A stretch of DNA of 64,000 bases from Faunimonas pinastri (GTDB lineage Bacteria > Pseudomonadota > Alphaproteobacteria > Rhizobiales > Afifellaceae), in contig NZ_FOFG01000002.1 in NCBI RefSeq assembly GCF_900110915.1, positions 310,001 to 374,000 on the forward strand, given 5' to 3'. A program made the position numbers and the translations under genes. The notes beneath the pieces were generated by a model that saw only the letters and a program-made list of their open reading frames with translations, searched no databases and was not told the origin of the DNA. Positions 46,533 to 57,980 of the stretch are shown here, piece after piece (position 1 is the stretch's first letter; each line of letters begins with the position of its first letter).

Positions 46533-47340
46533 TCGAAGAGCCTCGCGGCCGCTGATGGCGAAGCTCCAGGGCGGCCACGACACCGCGCAGAAGCTTCACT
46601 TCCGCCTCGCTGAACCCGGCACGCTGGATCAGCGCCCGCAGGTTCTGCACCATGGCCGGCTTCTTCTGCTCCGTGCGGAAATAACCCGTGGGATCCAGGG
46701 CCGTTTCCAGATGCTGCATGAGGCCGAGAATGTTTTCCTTGGCCGCCGGCTCTGTGTCCAGCGGCTGCACCGCGACGCGCGTCGGCAATTCGCCTTCCGC
46801 CAGCCCCGAATTCATCCACTCGTAGGACATGAGCAGCACGGCCTGCGCGATGTTCAGCGACGCGAAGGCCGGATTGACCGGAAAAGTCACGATCTCGTCG
46901 GCGAGCGCCACCTCCTCGTTGGTGAGCCCCCAGCGCTCGCGGCCGAACAGGATGCCGGTGCCCGCGCCCGGCACGCCCTCGGCGTTCACCCGCTGGCGCA
47001 GGAGCTGTACGGCTTCGCGCGGGCCGCGCACCACCTTCTTCACGTCGCGGGTGCGCGCCGTCGTCGCCTGCACCAGGTTCAGGTCGGCTATCGCCTCCGG
47101 CAGCGTATCGAAGACCTTCGCGGCCGCGATCACGTGGTCCGCCCGGCTGGCGGCGGCGATCGCGCGCTCGTTCGGCCAGCCATCGCGCGGCGCGACCAGA
47201 CGGAGATCGGACAGGCCGAAATTCGCCATGGCGCGCGCGGCGGCACCAATGTTTTCGCCCATCTGCGGTTCGACAAGAATGACAGCCGGCCCTTGCGTGG
47301 ACAGCTGGAGGTCTTCGACGTCCAAGATGCAACCCTTCAT
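46525..47340 (-). CDS. TrmH/SpoU family tRNA methyltransferase (TrmJ-like)
   Basis: 271 residues from ATG 47340 ([13 protein letters not shown]). SPOUT-class SAM enzyme: motif 1 [18 protein letters not shown], the central [16 protein letters not shown] and motif 3 [17 protein letters not shown] form the knotted SAM site. The long C-terminal extension and overall length fit TrmJ, which methylates ribose 32 of tRNA; other 2'-O-methyltransferases of the family are possible. It overlaps murI by eight bases. An in-frame upstream Met at 47388 is less likely. Confidence 0.9.
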   Translation of the reverse strand: MKGCILDVEDLQLSTQGPAVILVEPQMGENIGAAARAMANFGLSDLRLVAPRDGWPNERAIAAASRADHVIAAAKVFDTLPEAIADLNLVQATTARTRDVKKVVRGPREAVQLLRQRVNAEGVPGAGTGILFGRERWGLTNEEVALADEIVTFPVNPAFASLNIAQAVLLMSYEWMNSGLAEGELPTRVAVQPLDTEPAAKENILGLMQHLETALDPTGYFRTEQKKPAMVQNLRALIQRAGFSEAEVKLLRGVVAALELRHQRPRGSSNG

Positions 47341-47411
47341 GCAGCGCCGCCGAGGTAGCAGTTCTGCGACGTTCCGAACAGTGTGCACAAGATCGGGAGC
47401 CCCGCGGGCGC

Positions 47412-47450
47412 GGCCAAAGCATTGGCCATGCCGGGCGATCTTGCTATAGG
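47412..47450 (+). promoter_or_regulatory. Promoter of icd with a dyad over the -35
   Basis: TTGGCC (47422-47427), 17 bp and TATAGG (47445-47450) form a plausible housekeeping promoter with a leader of about 53 bases. The -35 is the right arm of a perfect dyad, GGCCAA-AGCA-TTGGCC (47412-47427), which could bind a regulator that competes with polymerase. Confidence 0.55.
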
Positions 47451-47509
47451 GACGGCATTGCCGGCCAGTCCTTCCGATGCCGGCCTCTGTTCAATCAAGG
47501 AATTCATCC

Positions 47510-48721
47510 ATGGCGAAGATCAAGGTGGCCAATCCGGTCGTCGAGCTGGACGGCGACGAGATGACCCGGATTATCTGGCAGGAGATCAAGGACAAGCTGA
47601 TCCACCCCTATCTCGACGTGGATCTCCATTACTACGATCTCAGCGTCGAAAACCGCGACGCCACCGACGACAAGGTCACGGTGGACTCCGCCGAGGCGAT
47701 CAAGAAGTACGGCGTCGGCGTCAAGTGCGCCACCATCACCCCGGACGAGGCCCGGGTGAAGGAATTCAACCTCAAGAAGATGTGGAAGTCGCCGAACGGC
47801 ACGATCCGCAACATCCTGGGCGGCGTCATCTTCCGCGAGCCGATCATCTGCCAGAACGTACCGCGCCTGGTGCCGGGCTGGACGCAGCCGATCATCATCG
47901 GCCGTCATGCTTTCGGCGATCAGTACCGCGCCACCGATTTCGTGGTGCCCGGCAAGGGCAAGCTGACGATCAAGTTCGTCGGCGAGGACGGCAAGGAAAT
48001 CGAGCACGAAGTCTTCGATTTCCCCGGTGGCGGCGTCACCATGGCGATGTACAACCTCGACGAGTCGATCCGCGAATTCGCCCGCGCCTCGATGAACTAC
48101 GGCCTGAACCGTGGCTACCCGGTCTATCTCTCCACCAAGAACACGATCCTGAAGGCCTATGACGGTCGCTTCAAGGACCTGTTCCAGGAAGTCTTCGAGG
48201 CCGAGTTCCGCTCTCAGTTCGAAGCCAAGAACATCACCTACGAACACCGCCTGATCGACGACATGGTGGCCTCCGCCCTGAAGTGGTCCGGCGGCTATGT
48301 CTGGGCGTGCAAGAACTATGACGGCGACGTGCAGTCCGACACGGTCGCGCAGGGCTTCGGCTCGCTCGGCCTGATGACTTCCGTGCTGATGACGCCGGAC
48401 GGCAAGACCGTGGAAGCGGAAGCCGCCCACGGCACCGTGACCCGTCACTACCGCCTGCACCAGCAGGGCAAGGAAACCTCGACCAACTCCACGGCCTCGA
48501 TCTTCGCCTGGACGCGCGGCCTCGCCCATCGCGCCAAGCTTGACGAGAACGCGGAACTCGCCCGCTTCGCGGCCACGCTGGAGAAGATCACGGTCGACAC
48601 GATCGAGCAGGGTCACATGACAAAGGACCTCGCCCTTCTCGTCGGACCGAACCAGAAGTGGCTCTCCACCTCCGGCTTCCTCGACAAGGTCGACCAGAAC
48701 CTTCAGGCGGCCATGGCCTGA
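47510..48721 (+). CDS. icd: NADP-dependent isocitrate dehydrogenase
   Basis: TCA-cycle enzyme converting isocitrate to 2-oxoglutarate with NADPH. At 403 residues, opening [20 protein letters not shown], it is the eukaryotic-like homodimeric class (subfamily II), standard in rhizobia, not the E. coli type. Substrate and metal residues fall in [12 protein letters not shown] and in the Asp-rich [20 protein letters not shown]; the NADP loop is HGTVTRHYR. It starts at an ATG after AAGGAATTC and ends in a strong terminator. Confidence 0.98.
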   Translation: MAKIKVANPVVELDGDEMTRIIWQEIKDKLIHPYLDVDLHYYDLSVENRDATDDKVTVDSAEAIKKYGVGVKCATITPDEARVKEFNLKKMWKSPNGTIRNILGGVIFREPIICQNVPRLVPGWTQPIIIGRHAFGDQYRATDFVVPGKGKLTIKFVGEDGKEIEHEVFDFPGGGVTMAMYNLDESIREFARASMNYGLNRGYPVYLSTKNTILKAYDGRFKDLFQEVFEAEFRSQFEAKNITYEHRLIDDMVASALKWSGGYVWACKNYDGDVQSDTVAQGFGSLGLMTSVLMTPDGKTVEAEAAHGTVTRHYRLHQQGKETSTNSTASIFAWTRGLAHRAKLDENAELARFAATLEKITVDTIEQGHMTKDLALLVGPNQKWLSTSGFLDKVDQNLQAAMA

Positions 48722-48745
48722 TCGGCCTTCTCCGCTGAAAACACG

Positions 48746-48775
48746 AAGCCCGGCCATTCGGCCGGGCTTTTCTTT
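48746..48775 (+). terminator. Intrinsic terminator of icd
   Basis: AAGCCCGGCC pairs perfectly with GGCCGGGCTT around ATTC, followed by TTCTTT. A near copy facing the other way (49072-49096) ends alaS. Confidence 0.93.
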
Positions 48776-49071
48776 GCGCGATGGTATCAAAGGCCGGTCC
48801 GGCGCGATCACGGGCTTCCATATATCCCACCGCTTCGTCTCCACTCCGGCGCACGCCCCGCCCATGGCGGCAAGCCCGACGACGATACCGGACCCGCGCG
48901 CTCCGTATGCAGGCTGGAGGATTGGCGCGCTCACGATCGAGCGGGATCACACGGCCGAAAACCCCGCCCAACTGCGACGCGATCCAGAGGGGGTTCTCTA
49001 CCCCGGCTCTCTCGACATGGTGACCAGCCTCTGCAGGCCGGGGGCAGATCGCCCCCCTCGCCATAAACGAA
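48776..49071. other. Gene-free spacer between icd and alaS terminators
   Basis: About 300 bp with no supported gene. Open frames on both strands here have no ribosome-binding site, and the longest run into the antisense of icd or alaS. I see no tRNA, no repeat of note and no mobile element. One GC hairpin, GGGGGC-AGATC-GCCCCC (49040-49056), lacks a T-run. A small RNA cannot be excluded by eye. Confidence 0.5.
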
Positions 49072-49096
49072 AAAGCCCGATCATTCGACCGGGCTT
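49072..49096 (-). terminator. Intrinsic terminator of alaS
   Basis: On the minus strand AAAGCCCGGTC pairs with GATCGGGCTTT (one G-U) around GAAT, then TTTTTCG. It lies 87 bases past the alaS stop and resembles the icd terminator. Confidence 0.85.
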
Positions 49097-49182
49097 TCCT
49101 TATCCGTTTCGATGGGAACGATGGTCCGGCGTTTTGACCGAAGCACGGACTGGGTCGGAAACGAGCCGGATCCAGCCCGTTT

Positions 49183-51864
49183 TCATCCCGTTCCGGCTGA
49201 GGCCGCGAGCTGTTCCAGCTTCGCCGCAATGGCCTTCAGCGCGTCTTCCGCCTTGTCGCCATCCGGGCCGCCGGCCTGAGCAAGGTTCGGCTTGCCGCCG
49301 CCGCCCGTGCCGCCGAGCGCCTCGGCGCCGACGCGAACGAGATCCACGGCGCTGAACCGCCCGACGAGATCGTCGGTCACGCCGATGACGAGCCCGGCCT
49401 TGCCCTCGTTGACTCCGATGATGGCGATAACGCCGGAGCCGACCTGCTGCTTGCCCTGGTCGACGAGCCCGCGCAGATCCTTCGGCGCGACACCTTCAAC
49501 GGCACGCGCCAGGAAATTGACGCCGCCCACCGCCTGGATGGCGGGGGCCGCGGCACCGCTGCCGCCCATGGCGAGCTTGCGGCGCACATCCGCCAGTTCG
49601 CGCTCGAGCTTTTTGCGCTCCTCCAGAACCGTATCCAGACGAGCCAACGCCTCCTCGGGCCGCACCTTCAGCTTTGCTGCCATCTCGCGAACGCGCCGGT
49701 CCTGCTCGGCCAGATAATGCCGGGCGGCATTGCCGGTCAGCGCCTCGATGCGGCGCACGCCGGCGGCAACAGCGCCTTCGGACACGACGGCCACCAGACC
49801 GATCTCACCAGTCCGCCCCACATGCGTCCCGCCGCAGAGCTCGACCGAATAGGTCTTGCCGGACTTCTCGCCCTGCAGTGCCTTACCCATGGAGACCACG
49901 CGGACCTCGTCTCCGTACTTTTCGCCGAAAAGCGCCATGGCACCCGAGGACATCGCCGCTTCCCGGTCCATCAGCCGCGTGTCGACCGGCGAGTCCTGCA
50001 GCACGATGGCATTCGCGATCTCCTCGACCTCGACAAGCTCCTCGTCCGAGATGGGCTTGGGATGCGAGAAGTCGAAGCGCAGACGTTCCGGCGCGACACT
50101 GGAGCCCTTCTGCGCGACATGCGTGCCGAGCTTCTCGCGAAGCGCTTCGTGCAGCAGGTGCGTCGCGGAATGGTTGGCGCGGATCGCCGCGCGCCGGCTT
50201 CCGTTCACGAGAAGGCTGACCGACACGTCCCGCTGGAAGCTGCCGGCCTCGACGACGCCATAATGAACGAAGAGGCCATTGCCCTTCTTAAGCGTATCCG
50301 TCACGCGGAAGCGGCTGCCATTCTCCGTCTCGATGATGCCGGTGTCGCCGACCTGACCGCCGGATTCGCCGTAGAACGGCGTCTGGTTCACGACCATCGC
50401 ACCTTCGTCGCCGCCCTTCAGCATCTCGACCTCGGCGCCGTTCACCACCAGCGCCTGCACGACGCCCTCGGCGGTTTCCGTATCGTAGCCCAGGAACTCG
50501 GTCGCCGGGAGGCGGTCGCGCAAGGTCAGCCACACCGTTTCGGTCGCGGATTCGCCCGAGCCTGCCCAACTGGCGCGGGCTTCGGCGCGTTGACGCTCCA
50601 TGGCGTCCGAGAAGCCGGCGAGATCGACACCGATGCCGCGCGACTTCAGCGCGTCCTGCGTCAGGTCCAGCGGGAAGCCATAGGTGTCGTAGAGCTTGAA
50701 CGCCGTCTCGCCGTCGAGGATCGCACCGTCACCGAGCGTGCCGGTCGCGTCTTCCAGAAGCGACAAACCGCGGGACAGAGTGCGAATGAAGCGCCCCTCC
50801 TCCAGCTTCATCGTTTCTGAGATCAGCGCCTCGGCGCGGCGAAGCTCCGGATAGGCCTGCCCCATCTCGCGCACCAGCGTCGGCACGAGCTTGTAGATGC
50901 TGGGCTCCTGCGCGCCGAGAAGATGCGCGTGGCGCATGGCGCGCCGCATGATCCGGCGAAGCACGTAGCCGCGGCCCTCGTTGGAAGGCAGGACGCCATC
51001 GGCGATCAGGAAGCTGGATGCGCGAAGATGGTCGGCGATGACGCGGGGGCTCGCGGCCGTCTGGGCGTTGTGCGAGCGGCCGACAGTCTCCTCGACGGCC
51101 GCGATCAGCGTCCTGAAGAGGTCGATATCGTAATTGTCGTGAACGCCCTGCAGCACGGCGGCGACGCGCTCGAGGCCCATGCCGGTGTCGATCGACGGAC
51201 GCGGCAGCGGGACGCGGTCGCCCGGCGCACGTTGCTCGAACTGCATGAACACGAGATTCCAGATCTCGATGAAGCGGTCGCCGTCCTCATCCGGCGAGCC
51301 GGGCGGGCCACCGGGGATGTGGTCGCCGTGGTCGTAGAAGATCTCCGAGCACGGACCGCAGGGCCCGGTGTCGCCCATCTGCCAGAAATTGTCGCTGGTC
51401 GCGATGCGGATGATCTTGCTTTCCGGCAGGCCCGCGATCTTGCGCCAGAGGCCGAATGCCTCATCGTCATCGGCATAGACGGTGACCAGCAGCTTGTCCT
51501 TCGGCAGGGCGAACTCGCGGGTGATCAGGTTCCACGCAAGCTCGATCGCCCGTTCCTTGAAGTAGTCGCCGAACGAGAAGTTGCCGAGCATCTCGAAGAA
51601 GGTGTGATGCCGGGCGGTGTAGCCGACATTGTCGAGATCGTTGTGCTTGCCGCCGGCGCGAACGCATTTCTGGGCCGTCGCGGCACGCGGCCAGGGAGAT
51701 GCCGACTTGCCGGTGAAGTAGTCCTTGAACTGGACCATGCCGGCATTGGTGAACATCAGCGTCGGGTCGTTGCGCGGCACCAGCGGGCTGGACGCCACCG
51801 GCTCGTGGCCCTGATCGGCAAAATATTTCAGAAACTGGGCGCGGATGTCGTTGACGCTGGCCAT
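49183..51864 (-). CDS. alaS: Alanyl-tRNA synthetase
   Basis: Charges tRNA-Ala. The 893 residues include the class II catalytic core ([50 protein letters not shown]), the tRNA recognition domain, an editing domain that hydrolyses Ser-tRNA-Ala with zinc residues His565 and His569 ([10 protein letters not shown]), Cys677 and His681 ([13 protein letters not shown]), and a C-terminal DHHA1-type domain ending in [16 protein letters not shown]. All lengths are normal. It lies downstream of recA on the same strand, separated by the recA hairpin. Confidence 0.98.
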   Translation of the reverse strand: MASVNDIRAQFLKYFADQGHEPVASSPLVPRNDPTLMFTNAGMVQFKDYFTGKSASPWPRAATAQKCVRAGGKHNDLDNVGYTARHHTFFEMLGNFSFGDYFKERAIELAWNLITREFALPKDKLLVTVYADDDEAFGLWRKIAGLPESKIIRIATSDNFWQMGDTGPCGPCSEIFYDHGDHIPGGPPGSPDEDGDRFIEIWNLVFMQFEQRAPGDRVPLPRPSIDTGMGLERVAAVLQGVHDNYDIDLFRTLIAAVEETVGRSHNAQTAASPRVIADHLRASSFLIADGVLPSNEGRGYVLRRIMRRAMRHAHLLGAQEPSIYKLVPTLVREMGQAYPELRRAEALISETMKLEEGRFIRTLSRGLSLLEDATGTLGDGAILDGETAFKLYDTYGFPLDLTQDALKSRGIGVDLAGFSDAMERQRAEARASWAGSGESATETVWLTLRDRLPATEFLGYDTETAEGVVQALVVNGAEVEMLKGGDEGAMVVNQTPFYGESGGQVGDTGIIETENGSRFRVTDTLKKGNGLFVHYGVVEAGSFQRDVSVSLLVNGSRRAAIRANHSATHLLHEALREKLGTHVAQKGSSVAPERLRFDFSHPKPISDEELVEVEEIANAIVLQDSPVDTRLMDREAAMSSGAMALFGEKYGDEVRVVSMGKALQGEKSGKTYSVELCGGTHVGRTGEIGLVAVVSEGAVAAGVRRIEALTGNAARHYLAEQDRRVREMAAKLKVRPEEALARLDTVLEERKKLERELADVRRKLAMGGSGAAAPAIQAVGGVNFLARAVEGVAPKDLRGLVDQGKQQVGSGVIAIIGVNEGKAGLVIGVTDDLVGRFSAVDLVRVGAEALGGTGGGGKPNLAQAGGPDGDKAEDALKAIAAKLEQLAASAGTG

Positions 51865-51942
51865 CGGTAAACTCGAGCTTGAAGGACGGCCGGACGGCCG
51901 CTTGTGCGGGATTTAGACTGCCGTTCTACCGCTGTCCAGCAA

Positions 51943-51966
51943 ACGGCCGGCCCGAAGGCCGGCCGT
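51943..51966 (-). terminator. Hairpin terminator after recA
   Basis: On the minus strand ACGGCCGGCC pairs perfectly with GGCCGGCCGT around TTCG. Only TTTG follows, so termination may be partial and some transcripts could continue into alaS. Confidence 0.7.
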
Positions 51967-52054
51967 TCTGCTTCTCGATGGCTCCGAAGACCCTCCATAC
52001 CTGCTGGATGGACAGGCCGGACCGCTTCGTCGAGCTTTCCCGAAGGAAGACGGA

Positions 52055-53143
52055 TCAGGCTTCCATCGCCTCGTCGTCGTCTTTGGAGCTTTCCTCACCA
52101 CCCAGGATCTGGCTGGAGATCAGACCGGCATTCTGGCGAACCGCCGCCTCGATCTGGTTCGCCACGTCCGGGTTGTCGCGAAGGAACTGCTTGGCGTTTT
52201 CGCGTCCCTGCCCGAGCCGCTGGCTGTTCCAGGAGAACCACGCGCCCGACTTCTCCACGATGCCCGCCTTGACACCGAGATCGACCAGCTCGCCAAGCTT
52301 GGAGATGCCTTCTCCGTACATGATGTCGAACTCGATCTGCTTGAAGGGCGGAGCAAGCTTGTTCTTCACGACCTTCACGCGGGTCTGGTTGCCCGTCACC
52401 TCGTCCCGGTCCTTGATCGAGCCGATGCGGCGAATGTCAAGGCGGACCGAGGCATAGAACTTCAGCGCGTTGCCGCCCGTCGTCGTTTCCGGGCTGCCAT
52501 ACATGACGCCGATCTTCATGCGCAGCTGATTGATGAAGATGACCATCGTGTTGGAACGGGAGATCGACGCCGTCAGCTTGCGGAGCGCCTGGCTCATCAG
52601 GCGGGCCTGCAGGCCGGGCAGCGACTCGCCCATTTCGCCTTCGAGCTCGGCCTTCGGCGTGAGAGCCGCCACGGAGTCGATCACGAGCACGTCGATCGCG
52701 CCGGACCGCACAAGCGTGTCGGTAATCTCAAGCGCCTGCTCGCCGGCATCGGGCTGCGAGATCAGGAGATCGTCCAGATTGACGCCGAGCTTGCGGGCAT
52801 AGGCCGGGTCGAGCGCGTGTTCCGCATCGATGAAGCCACAGACGCCGCCACGCTTCTGCGCTTCGGCGATGGTGTGCAACGCCAGCGTGGTCTTGCCGGA
52901 GGATTCCGGCCCGTAGATCTCCACGATTCGCCCGCGCGGCAGGCCGCCGACACCGAGAGCGATATCGAGCCCGAGCGACCCGGTCGGGATCGTGGCGATC
53001 TCCACCACCTGGCCGTCACGACCGAGCTTCATGATCGAGCCCTTGCCGAAGGCGCGCTCGATCTGGCTCAGCGCCGCATCCAGCGCCTTGGACTTGTCCG
53101 GTCCGTTCTTGCTTGTATCGACCACCTTGAGCGAATTCGACAT
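52055..53143 (-). CDS. recA: RecA recombinase
   Basis: ATP-dependent strand-exchange protein that also triggers LexA self-cleavage. The 362 residues contain Walker A GPESSGKT (78-85), the [19 protein letters not shown] region, [18 protein letters not shown] with loop L1, [21 protein letters not shown] with loop L2 and the usual acidic C-terminal tail ([10 protein letters not shown]). GGAGGGCAGC precedes the ATG. A LexA-box-like site lies upstream. Confidence 0.99.
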   Translation of the reverse strand: MSNSLKVVDTSKNGPDKSKALDAALSQIERAFGKGSIMKLGRDGQVVEIATIPTGSLGLDIALGVGGLPRGRIVEIYGPESSGKTTLALHTIAEAQKRGGVCGFIDAEHALDPAYARKLGVNLDDLLISQPDAGEQALEITDTLVRSGAIDVLVIDSVAALTPKAELEGEMGESLPGLQARLMSQALRKLTASISRSNTMVIFINQLRMKIGVMYGSPETTTGGNALKFYASVRLDIRRIGSIKDRDEVTGNQTRVKVVKNKLAPPFKQIEFDIMYGEGISKLGELVDLGVKAGIVEKSGAWFSWNSQRLGQGRENAKQFLRDNPDVANQIEAAVRQNAGLISSQILGGEESSKDDDEAMEA

Positions 53144-53197
53144 GCTGCCCTCCAGGCCCCCTGCGACTGAAACTATTCAGGAAATGTTGGAACGTTC

Positions 53198-53212
53198 GTA
53201 CTTCATTTGTTC
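53198..53212 (-). promoter_or_regulatory. Candidate LexA (SOS) box of recA
   Basis: On the minus strand GAAC-AAATGAA-GTAC matches the alphaproteobacterial SOS consensus GAAC-N7-GAAC at seven of eight positions, 55-69 bp upstream of recA. A TTGTCG hexamer 17 bp before CAAATG would place the box over the -10. Binding is inference. Confidence 0.45.
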
Positions 53213-53259
53213 TCGCCTGTAAACGGCGACAAGCCCCTCCCCGCGAATTTCAGCAGACC

Positions 53260-55845
53260 CTATCCACCGGACAGGGTCTTCTTCACGGCCGTGGCCAGTT
53301 CCTTCAGCGAGAACGGCTTCGGGAGGAAGTGGAAATCCTCATTTTCAGGCATGTGCTTTGCGAACGCCTCCTCTGCGTAGCCGGAGATGAAGATGAACTG
53401 CACGTCCGGAAGCGTCTTGCGAATCTCGCGAAGCAGGGTCGGGCCATCCATCTCCGGCATGACCACATCGGAGATGACGAGGTCGAGCTTCACGTCGGTG
53501 TTGGCTATGAGTTCCAGCGCCTCGGGGCCGGAGGCCGCCGCATGCACCTCGTAGCCGCGAGCGGCAAGCGCGCGCGAGGCGAAGGCACGCACGGCCTCCT
53601 CGTCTTCCACCAGCAGGATACGCTGACTGCCCGTGAGGTCGGCGGAACTCGTCGTCTCCGGCTTCGGCTCCTCCTCGACGATCTCGGACGGCTCCAGCAC
53701 GTGGCGCGGCAGCAGGATGCGGAACGTCGTGCCGCGTCCGACCTCGCTGTCGACGTAGATATAGCCGCCGGTCTGCTTGACGATTCCGTAGACGGTGGAA
53801 AGCCCGAGTCCGGTGCCCTTGCCCACTTCCTTGGTGGAGAAGAACGGCTCGAAGATCTTCTCCAGCACGTCCTGCGGCATGCCCGTGCCGTTATCCACCA
53901 CCTCGATCATCACGTAGTCGCCGAGGCGGAAGCCCTGCTCCCGAAAGCGGTCGCTCTCCGCCTGCGGCACGTTGCGCGTGCGGATGGTCAGCGCACCACC
54001 TTCCGGCATGGCGTCGCGCCCATTCACCGCGAGGTTCACGATCACCTGTTCCAGCTGGTTGAGATCCGCCTTGATCGGCCAGAGATCGCGGCCATGCTCG
54101 ACATTGAGATGGATCTTCTCGCCCAACAGCCGGTCGAGCAGCACGGACAGGTCCGACAGCGCGTCGCCGAGCTCGATGACGCGCGGACGCAAGGTCTGGC
54201 GGCGCGAGAACGCCAGCAGCTGCCGCACCAGGCCGGCGGCCCGGTTGGCGTTCTGCTTGATGTTCATGATGTCCTGGAAGGACGGATCGGTCGGCCGATG
54301 GCTCGTGAGCAGCAGGTCGGAGAAGCCGATGATCGCGGTCAGGACATTGTTGAAATCGTGCGCGATGCCGCCGGCAAGCTGGCCGACGGCCTGCATCTTC
54401 TGGCTCTGGGCGAACTGCGCCTCCAGCGCGCGCTGTTCCGTCGTCTCGATCGCGTAGATGACGGCGGCGTCCTCGCCGGAATTGCTTTCCAGAATCGGGC
54501 TGACGAAGAAGCGAGCGCTGCGGTCCGGCGCTTCCGCGAAGGCTGCGTCCACGGCCTCGATTTCGCTCTGGCCGGCGAGCGCCGCATTGATGGCAGCAGC
54601 CAGCGCCCCGCGGTCCGATGGCTGGACGATGTCGACCGGGCGGGCATGCGGCCCCTTGGAGGAGCGGCCGAACAGCATGACGAAGCGGGCGTTGGTGAGG
54701 CCCAGCCGCCCTTCGCGGTCGACCGAGGCGATTGCCATCGGCGTGTTATTGAAGAAGCGCGCGAAGCGGATCTCGGCAATGCGGCCCGCTTCTTCGCCGC
54801 TGGCGGAGCGGATGTCGAGCACCAGCGTGCGGGATGCGCCGACCGTGCCGTCCGGCGCCACGGGAACGCGATGGATCAGACGCACGGGGACGCGGCGGCC
54901 ATCGATGCGCACGAGATCCACATCAAGCAGCTCGGACGTCGATTCGGTTTTGTTGGAATAGGCCTGGAGCACGGAAAGGCTCTCGCCGCTGACGAGATCG
55001 CGAATGTGGGTCTCGCCCGGCTCGAACTCGGCGAGATCGATGCCGATCCATTCCGCCAGCGTGGCATTGAGATACCGCACCCGGCCGTCCGGCTCGAGCG
55101 AGAAGAAGCCGGCCGGCGCGTGATCCAGATAGTCGATCGCGTTCTGCAGCTCCTGGAAGATGTTTTCCTGGTGCTCGCGTTCTCGGGTGATGTCGGCCAC
55201 GAACCAGCCGACGAGATTGGCGACGGCTCCGTCTCCCGCGATCGGGTTCACCCGCACGCGGTACCAGCGCGCGCCGCTGGCGCGACCGCCGATGCCACCC
55301 GGCATCCGGATTTCCTCCGACGCGCGACGGCCCTGCTCGGCCGCGGTGGAAAGCCGGAAGATCGCCTCCGAGGCGTCGGGATTGTCGGAGAACAGCCGCT
55401 CGATGGAATGGACCTGATCCTCCCCCCCATCTCCCGCGCTTCTGTCTCCCGCGAGGCGGCGATAAGCGGGATTCGCCCAGAGAGGATGCCCGGCAGAGTT
55501 CGCCAGCAAGGCGCCATCGGAGAAGGCTTCGAAAAGCGCGAAAGCCTGAACGGCGTGGTCGCGCGTGGCCTCCCCGGACTGCCGGAGATGGACCATTCCG
55601 GTCGCCGCCGCGAACAGGGCCACCACCCCGACGGTCGCGAGGAGCCCGAGGCAGACCAGCACCAGCGCGCTGGCCAGGGTCGCGGGCAGAAAGGCATAGC
55701 CAGCAACGGCCGCAACGAGGACGACGCCCACCACGATCACGGGCGCAAATCCCCGATCCGGCCGGACACCGTCCGTCGGATCGGTGTTCCCGCTCCCGGA
55801 TTGTCCCGTCGGCCGTCTTCCCGGCCCGGCGTCACGTAGCTGCAT
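53260..55845 (-). CDS. cckA: Hybrid histidine kinase CckA
   Basis: Membrane-bound hybrid kinase of 861 residues at the head of the CckA-ChpT-CtrA cell-cycle relay. I start at ATG 55845 (MQLRDAGPG), with AGGAG eight bases upstream, over the GTG at 55863. Two adjacent membrane helices cover about 33-80. PAS-type sensing domains follow (about 100-220, 230-345 and 355-470), then the dimerisation helix with His496 in [14 protein letters not shown], the HATPase domain ([28 protein letters not shown]) and a receiver domain with Asp793 in [12 protein letters not shown]. Domain order and the HDFNN motif match CckA. Its promoter region is shared divergently with the FliO-like gene. Confidence 0.95.
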   Translation of the reverse strand: MQLRDAGPGRRPTGQSGSGNTDPTDGVRPDRGFAPVIVVGVVLVAAVAGYAFLPATLASALVLVCLGLLATVGVVALFAAATGMVHLRQSGEATRDHAVQAFALFEAFSDGALLANSAGHPLWANPAYRRLAGDRSAGDGGEDQVHSIERLFSDNPDASEAIFRLSTAAEQGRRASEEIRMPGGIGGRASGARWYRVRVNPIAGDGAVANLVGWFVADITREREHQENIFQELQNAIDYLDHAPAGFFSLEPDGRVRYLNATLAEWIGIDLAEFEPGETHIRDLVSGESLSVLQAYSNKTESTSELLDVDLVRIDGRRVPVRLIHRVPVAPDGTVGASRTLVLDIRSASGEEAGRIAEIRFARFFNNTPMAIASVDREGRLGLTNARFVMLFGRSSKGPHARPVDIVQPSDRGALAAAINAALAGQSEIEAVDAAFAEAPDRSARFFVSPILESNSGEDAAVIYAIETTEQRALEAQFAQSQKMQAVGQLAGGIAHDFNNVLTAIIGFSDLLLTSHRPTDPSFQDIMNIKQNANRAAGLVRQLLAFSRRQTLRPRVIELGDALSDLSVLLDRLLGEKIHLNVEHGRDLWPIKADLNQLEQVIVNLAVNGRDAMPEGGALTIRTRNVPQAESDRFREQGFRLGDYVMIEVVDNGTGMPQDVLEKIFEPFFSTKEVGKGTGLGLSTVYGIVKQTGGYIYVDSEVGRGTTFRILLPRHVLEPSEIVEEEPKPETTSSADLTGSQRILLVEDEEAVRAFASRALAARGYEVHAAASGPEALELIANTDVKLDLVISDVVMPEMDGPTLLREIRKTLPDVQFIFISGYAEEAFAKHMPENEDFHFLPKPFSLKELATAVKKTLSGG

Positions 55846-56034
55846 GTCAGTCACTCCTGGCACTCCAGGCTAAGCGATTCGCCCGACGAGCCGCAGGTCT
55901 CGCCGCTCGCGCTTTTCCGACGCGCCGCCGAACTTCACAAGAGTTTCCCGCTCTTGCTTTGAAAAAGTTGACGATTTGTTTATCATCTCCGCAACTTTCG
56001 GGAATGGCCGCAGCAACGCGCGTCAGGAGTATGC

Positions 56035-57960
56035 ATGCGCAGTTTTTTGGAAGCTCTCTCGGGACAGCTTGGATCCACGGCCGTGGCCGTGATCGCGGTT
56101 GTCGTCGCCCTGGTGGTCCTGGCGCTGATCGTCATGGCCGCCCGGCGTCTGACCGGGGGCGTCTCGGCACAGCCTCGGGGTAAGCGGCCGCGGATCGCAG
56201 TGCTTGAGGCGGCGATCGTCGATTCCAAGCGCCGCCTCATCCTGATCAGCCGCGACGAGGTGGAACATCTCGTCATGATCGGCGGCCCCTCCGACGTGGT
56301 GATCGAAAGCCGCATCGGCGCGCCGGTCCCGCGTGAAAACGGGGGCTATGCACCCCGCCCGATGCAGCGTGCGCCCGAGCGCGAGGCGCCCCCCCGCGAC
56401 ATGTCCGGCCGTGAGGTTTCCAGCCGTGAGGTTTCCGGGCGCGAAACGCCGATGCGGGACGTGCCCGATGCGCGCGCCGATGCGGATTTCTCCGCCGCGC
56501 GTCCGGGGCGCCCGAGCGAAGGCGAGAACGGCCGGAACGATCCGGCGATGCGCCGGGGCACTCCGCCGGCCCTTTCCGCGATCGCCGGCAGCGCCGTGGC
56601 GCCTGTCGTGCCGGTTCCCTCCGCGACGTCCCAGCGCGGCGTTTCCCAGCTTCGTGCGGAAGCCCCCACTGCTCCCGCTCCGCGCTCCGAGCGCTCCATT
56701 CCCCTCGCGCCAGTGCCGGATCGAGCCGCCTCGCAACCGGAGAACGCTTTGGGCGGTTCCGGACGGGCAACGGGTTCGGCTCCGGAGCGCAACGGCGGCG
56801 AGGCCAGGGCTGAGCGCCAGTCACCCCTGACACTTCCATCCTCCCGCGTGCGTGATGCGCTTGCGCGTCGTTCGACCGCGCCGACGGCTTCGCCCGAAGC
56901 CGCTCCTGAACCGGCCGTCACCGAGCCTTCCGTCGTGGACGCTCCCGCCAACGTCGAAAACGCCGGGGAAACGGTTCTCGCAGCCGATCGCCGTCCGCAG
57001 CCGGCGACGCCATCAACGCAGCCGGTCGTTGCCGCGCCTCTCGGGGAGGACGCGCATAACGTTGCATCGTCGGATACGCCTTCTGCCCCGGAAGAGCATG
57101 AGCCTCGCCGTTCCGGGTCTCTGGGCAGCCGCTTCTTCCAGCGAGCGCATCAATCCAGTGCAGAAGCCGGCGCCCCCTCGGCCCCCGATGCCGGCGTCCC
57201 GTCCCGCGATAAGGGTCCGGCCGCAGAAGAGCCCGTTGCCCAAGCCCCGACCCAGCCTGAGCCCCAGCCCGCCCCGAAGGCTCCCTCGGCTCCGGAACGC
57301 CCTGCTCCTTCTCCCGGCCCGGCTCGCACGTCCCTGCTGCAGCAGTTGCGTGGCGGTGCCCCGGCCCAGCGGGCCGAGCCCGCTCCCGCGCAACCCGAGC
57401 CCGCCACTCAGGCAGCCGAGACCGAGACGCTGTCTCAGCCGGAACACCCCGCGACGCCTGACGTGGAGGCCGGCCGGCCGGAAAGCGCCCCGCGCGCAGA
57501 CCGTCCGCAGCCCACTCCGGCCGCCGGCATGAAGACCCTGGACGATCTGGCTGCGCGGCTGGAAGCCGCTATTGCCGAGCGTTCCGCGAACGAGGCGACC
57601 CGTCCGCAGGTTGCCGCACCCGAGGTCTCTCGTCCGGCCGAACGCCGCGCTCCCTCCGTCGAAGCTCCCGCGATGGGCGCATCGAACGCGACTTCGGCGA
57701 CCGCGCCGATTGTCGAGGCACCCCGCGTTGCGCCCGTGCAGAATGGCGACCTCACCGCCGTGCGTCCCATGGCTCCTTCGCCGGCCGGCGAGCGCTCAGC
57801 GCCCGCACCGACCGTGGCTGGCCGCTCCGCTTCCGCTCCGGCGCGCGCCGAGCCGCAGGTGGAACGTCCCGCCCCGAGTAGGCGCGACACCGCCGATTCG
57901 CTGGAAGAAGAGATGGCACGCCTTCTCGGCGAACTCAGCACCGAGACAACCCGGCGCTAG
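56035..57960 (+). CDS. FliO-like membrane protein with very long disordered tail
   Basis: 641 residues. A single membrane helix (about 15-36, VAVIAVVVALVVLALIVMAA) is followed by the compact FliO-type domain, RPRIAVLEAAIVDSKRRLIL and HLVMIGGPSDVVIE (51-90). The remaining roughly 540 residues are Pro/Ala/Glu/Arg-rich low complexity with an internal heptad-like repeat GREVSSREVSGRET (124-137). FliO supports assembly of the flagellar FliPQR gate, but no flagellar gene is near. The same FliO-like plus cckA pairing is common in Hyphomicrobiales. Function beyond the fold is unknown. Start ATG 56035 follows AGGAG. Confidence 0.75.
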   Translation: MRSFLEALSGQLGSTAVAVIAVVVALVVLALIVMAARRLTGGVSAQPRGKRPRIAVLEAAIVDSKRRLILISRDEVEHLVMIGGPSDVVIESRIGAPVPRENGGYAPRPMQRAPEREAPPRDMSGREVSSREVSGRETPMRDVPDARADADFSAARPGRPSEGENGRNDPAMRRGTPPALSAIAGSAVAPVVPVPSATSQRGVSQLRAEAPTAPAPRSERSIPLAPVPDRAASQPENALGGSGRATGSAPERNGGEARAERQSPLTLPSSRVRDALARRSTAPTASPEAAPEPAVTEPSVVDAPANVENAGETVLAADRRPQPATPSTQPVVAAPLGEDAHNVASSDTPSAPEEHEPRRSGSLGSRFFQRAHQSSAEAGAPSAPDAGVPSRDKGPAAEEPVAQAPTQPEPQPAPKAPSAPERPAPSPGPARTSLLQQLRGGAPAQRAEPAPAQPEPATQAAETETLSQPEHPATPDVEAGRPESAPRADRPQPTPAAGMKTLDDLAARLEAAIAERSANEATRPQVAAPEVSRPAERRAPSVEAPAMGASNATSATAPIVEAPRVAPVQNGDLTAVRPMAPSPAGERSAPAPTVAGRSASAPARAEPQVERPAPSRRDTADSLEEEMARLLGELSTETTRR

Positions 57961-57980
57961 CCGCTCGCGCTATTCTGCCC

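Noticed and set aside
47504-48934. Minus-strand frame beginning in the icd-alaS spacer and running antisense to icd
   Set aside because: The first residues look protein-like, but the frame has no stop before icd, crosses the icd terminator and has no ribosome-binding site.
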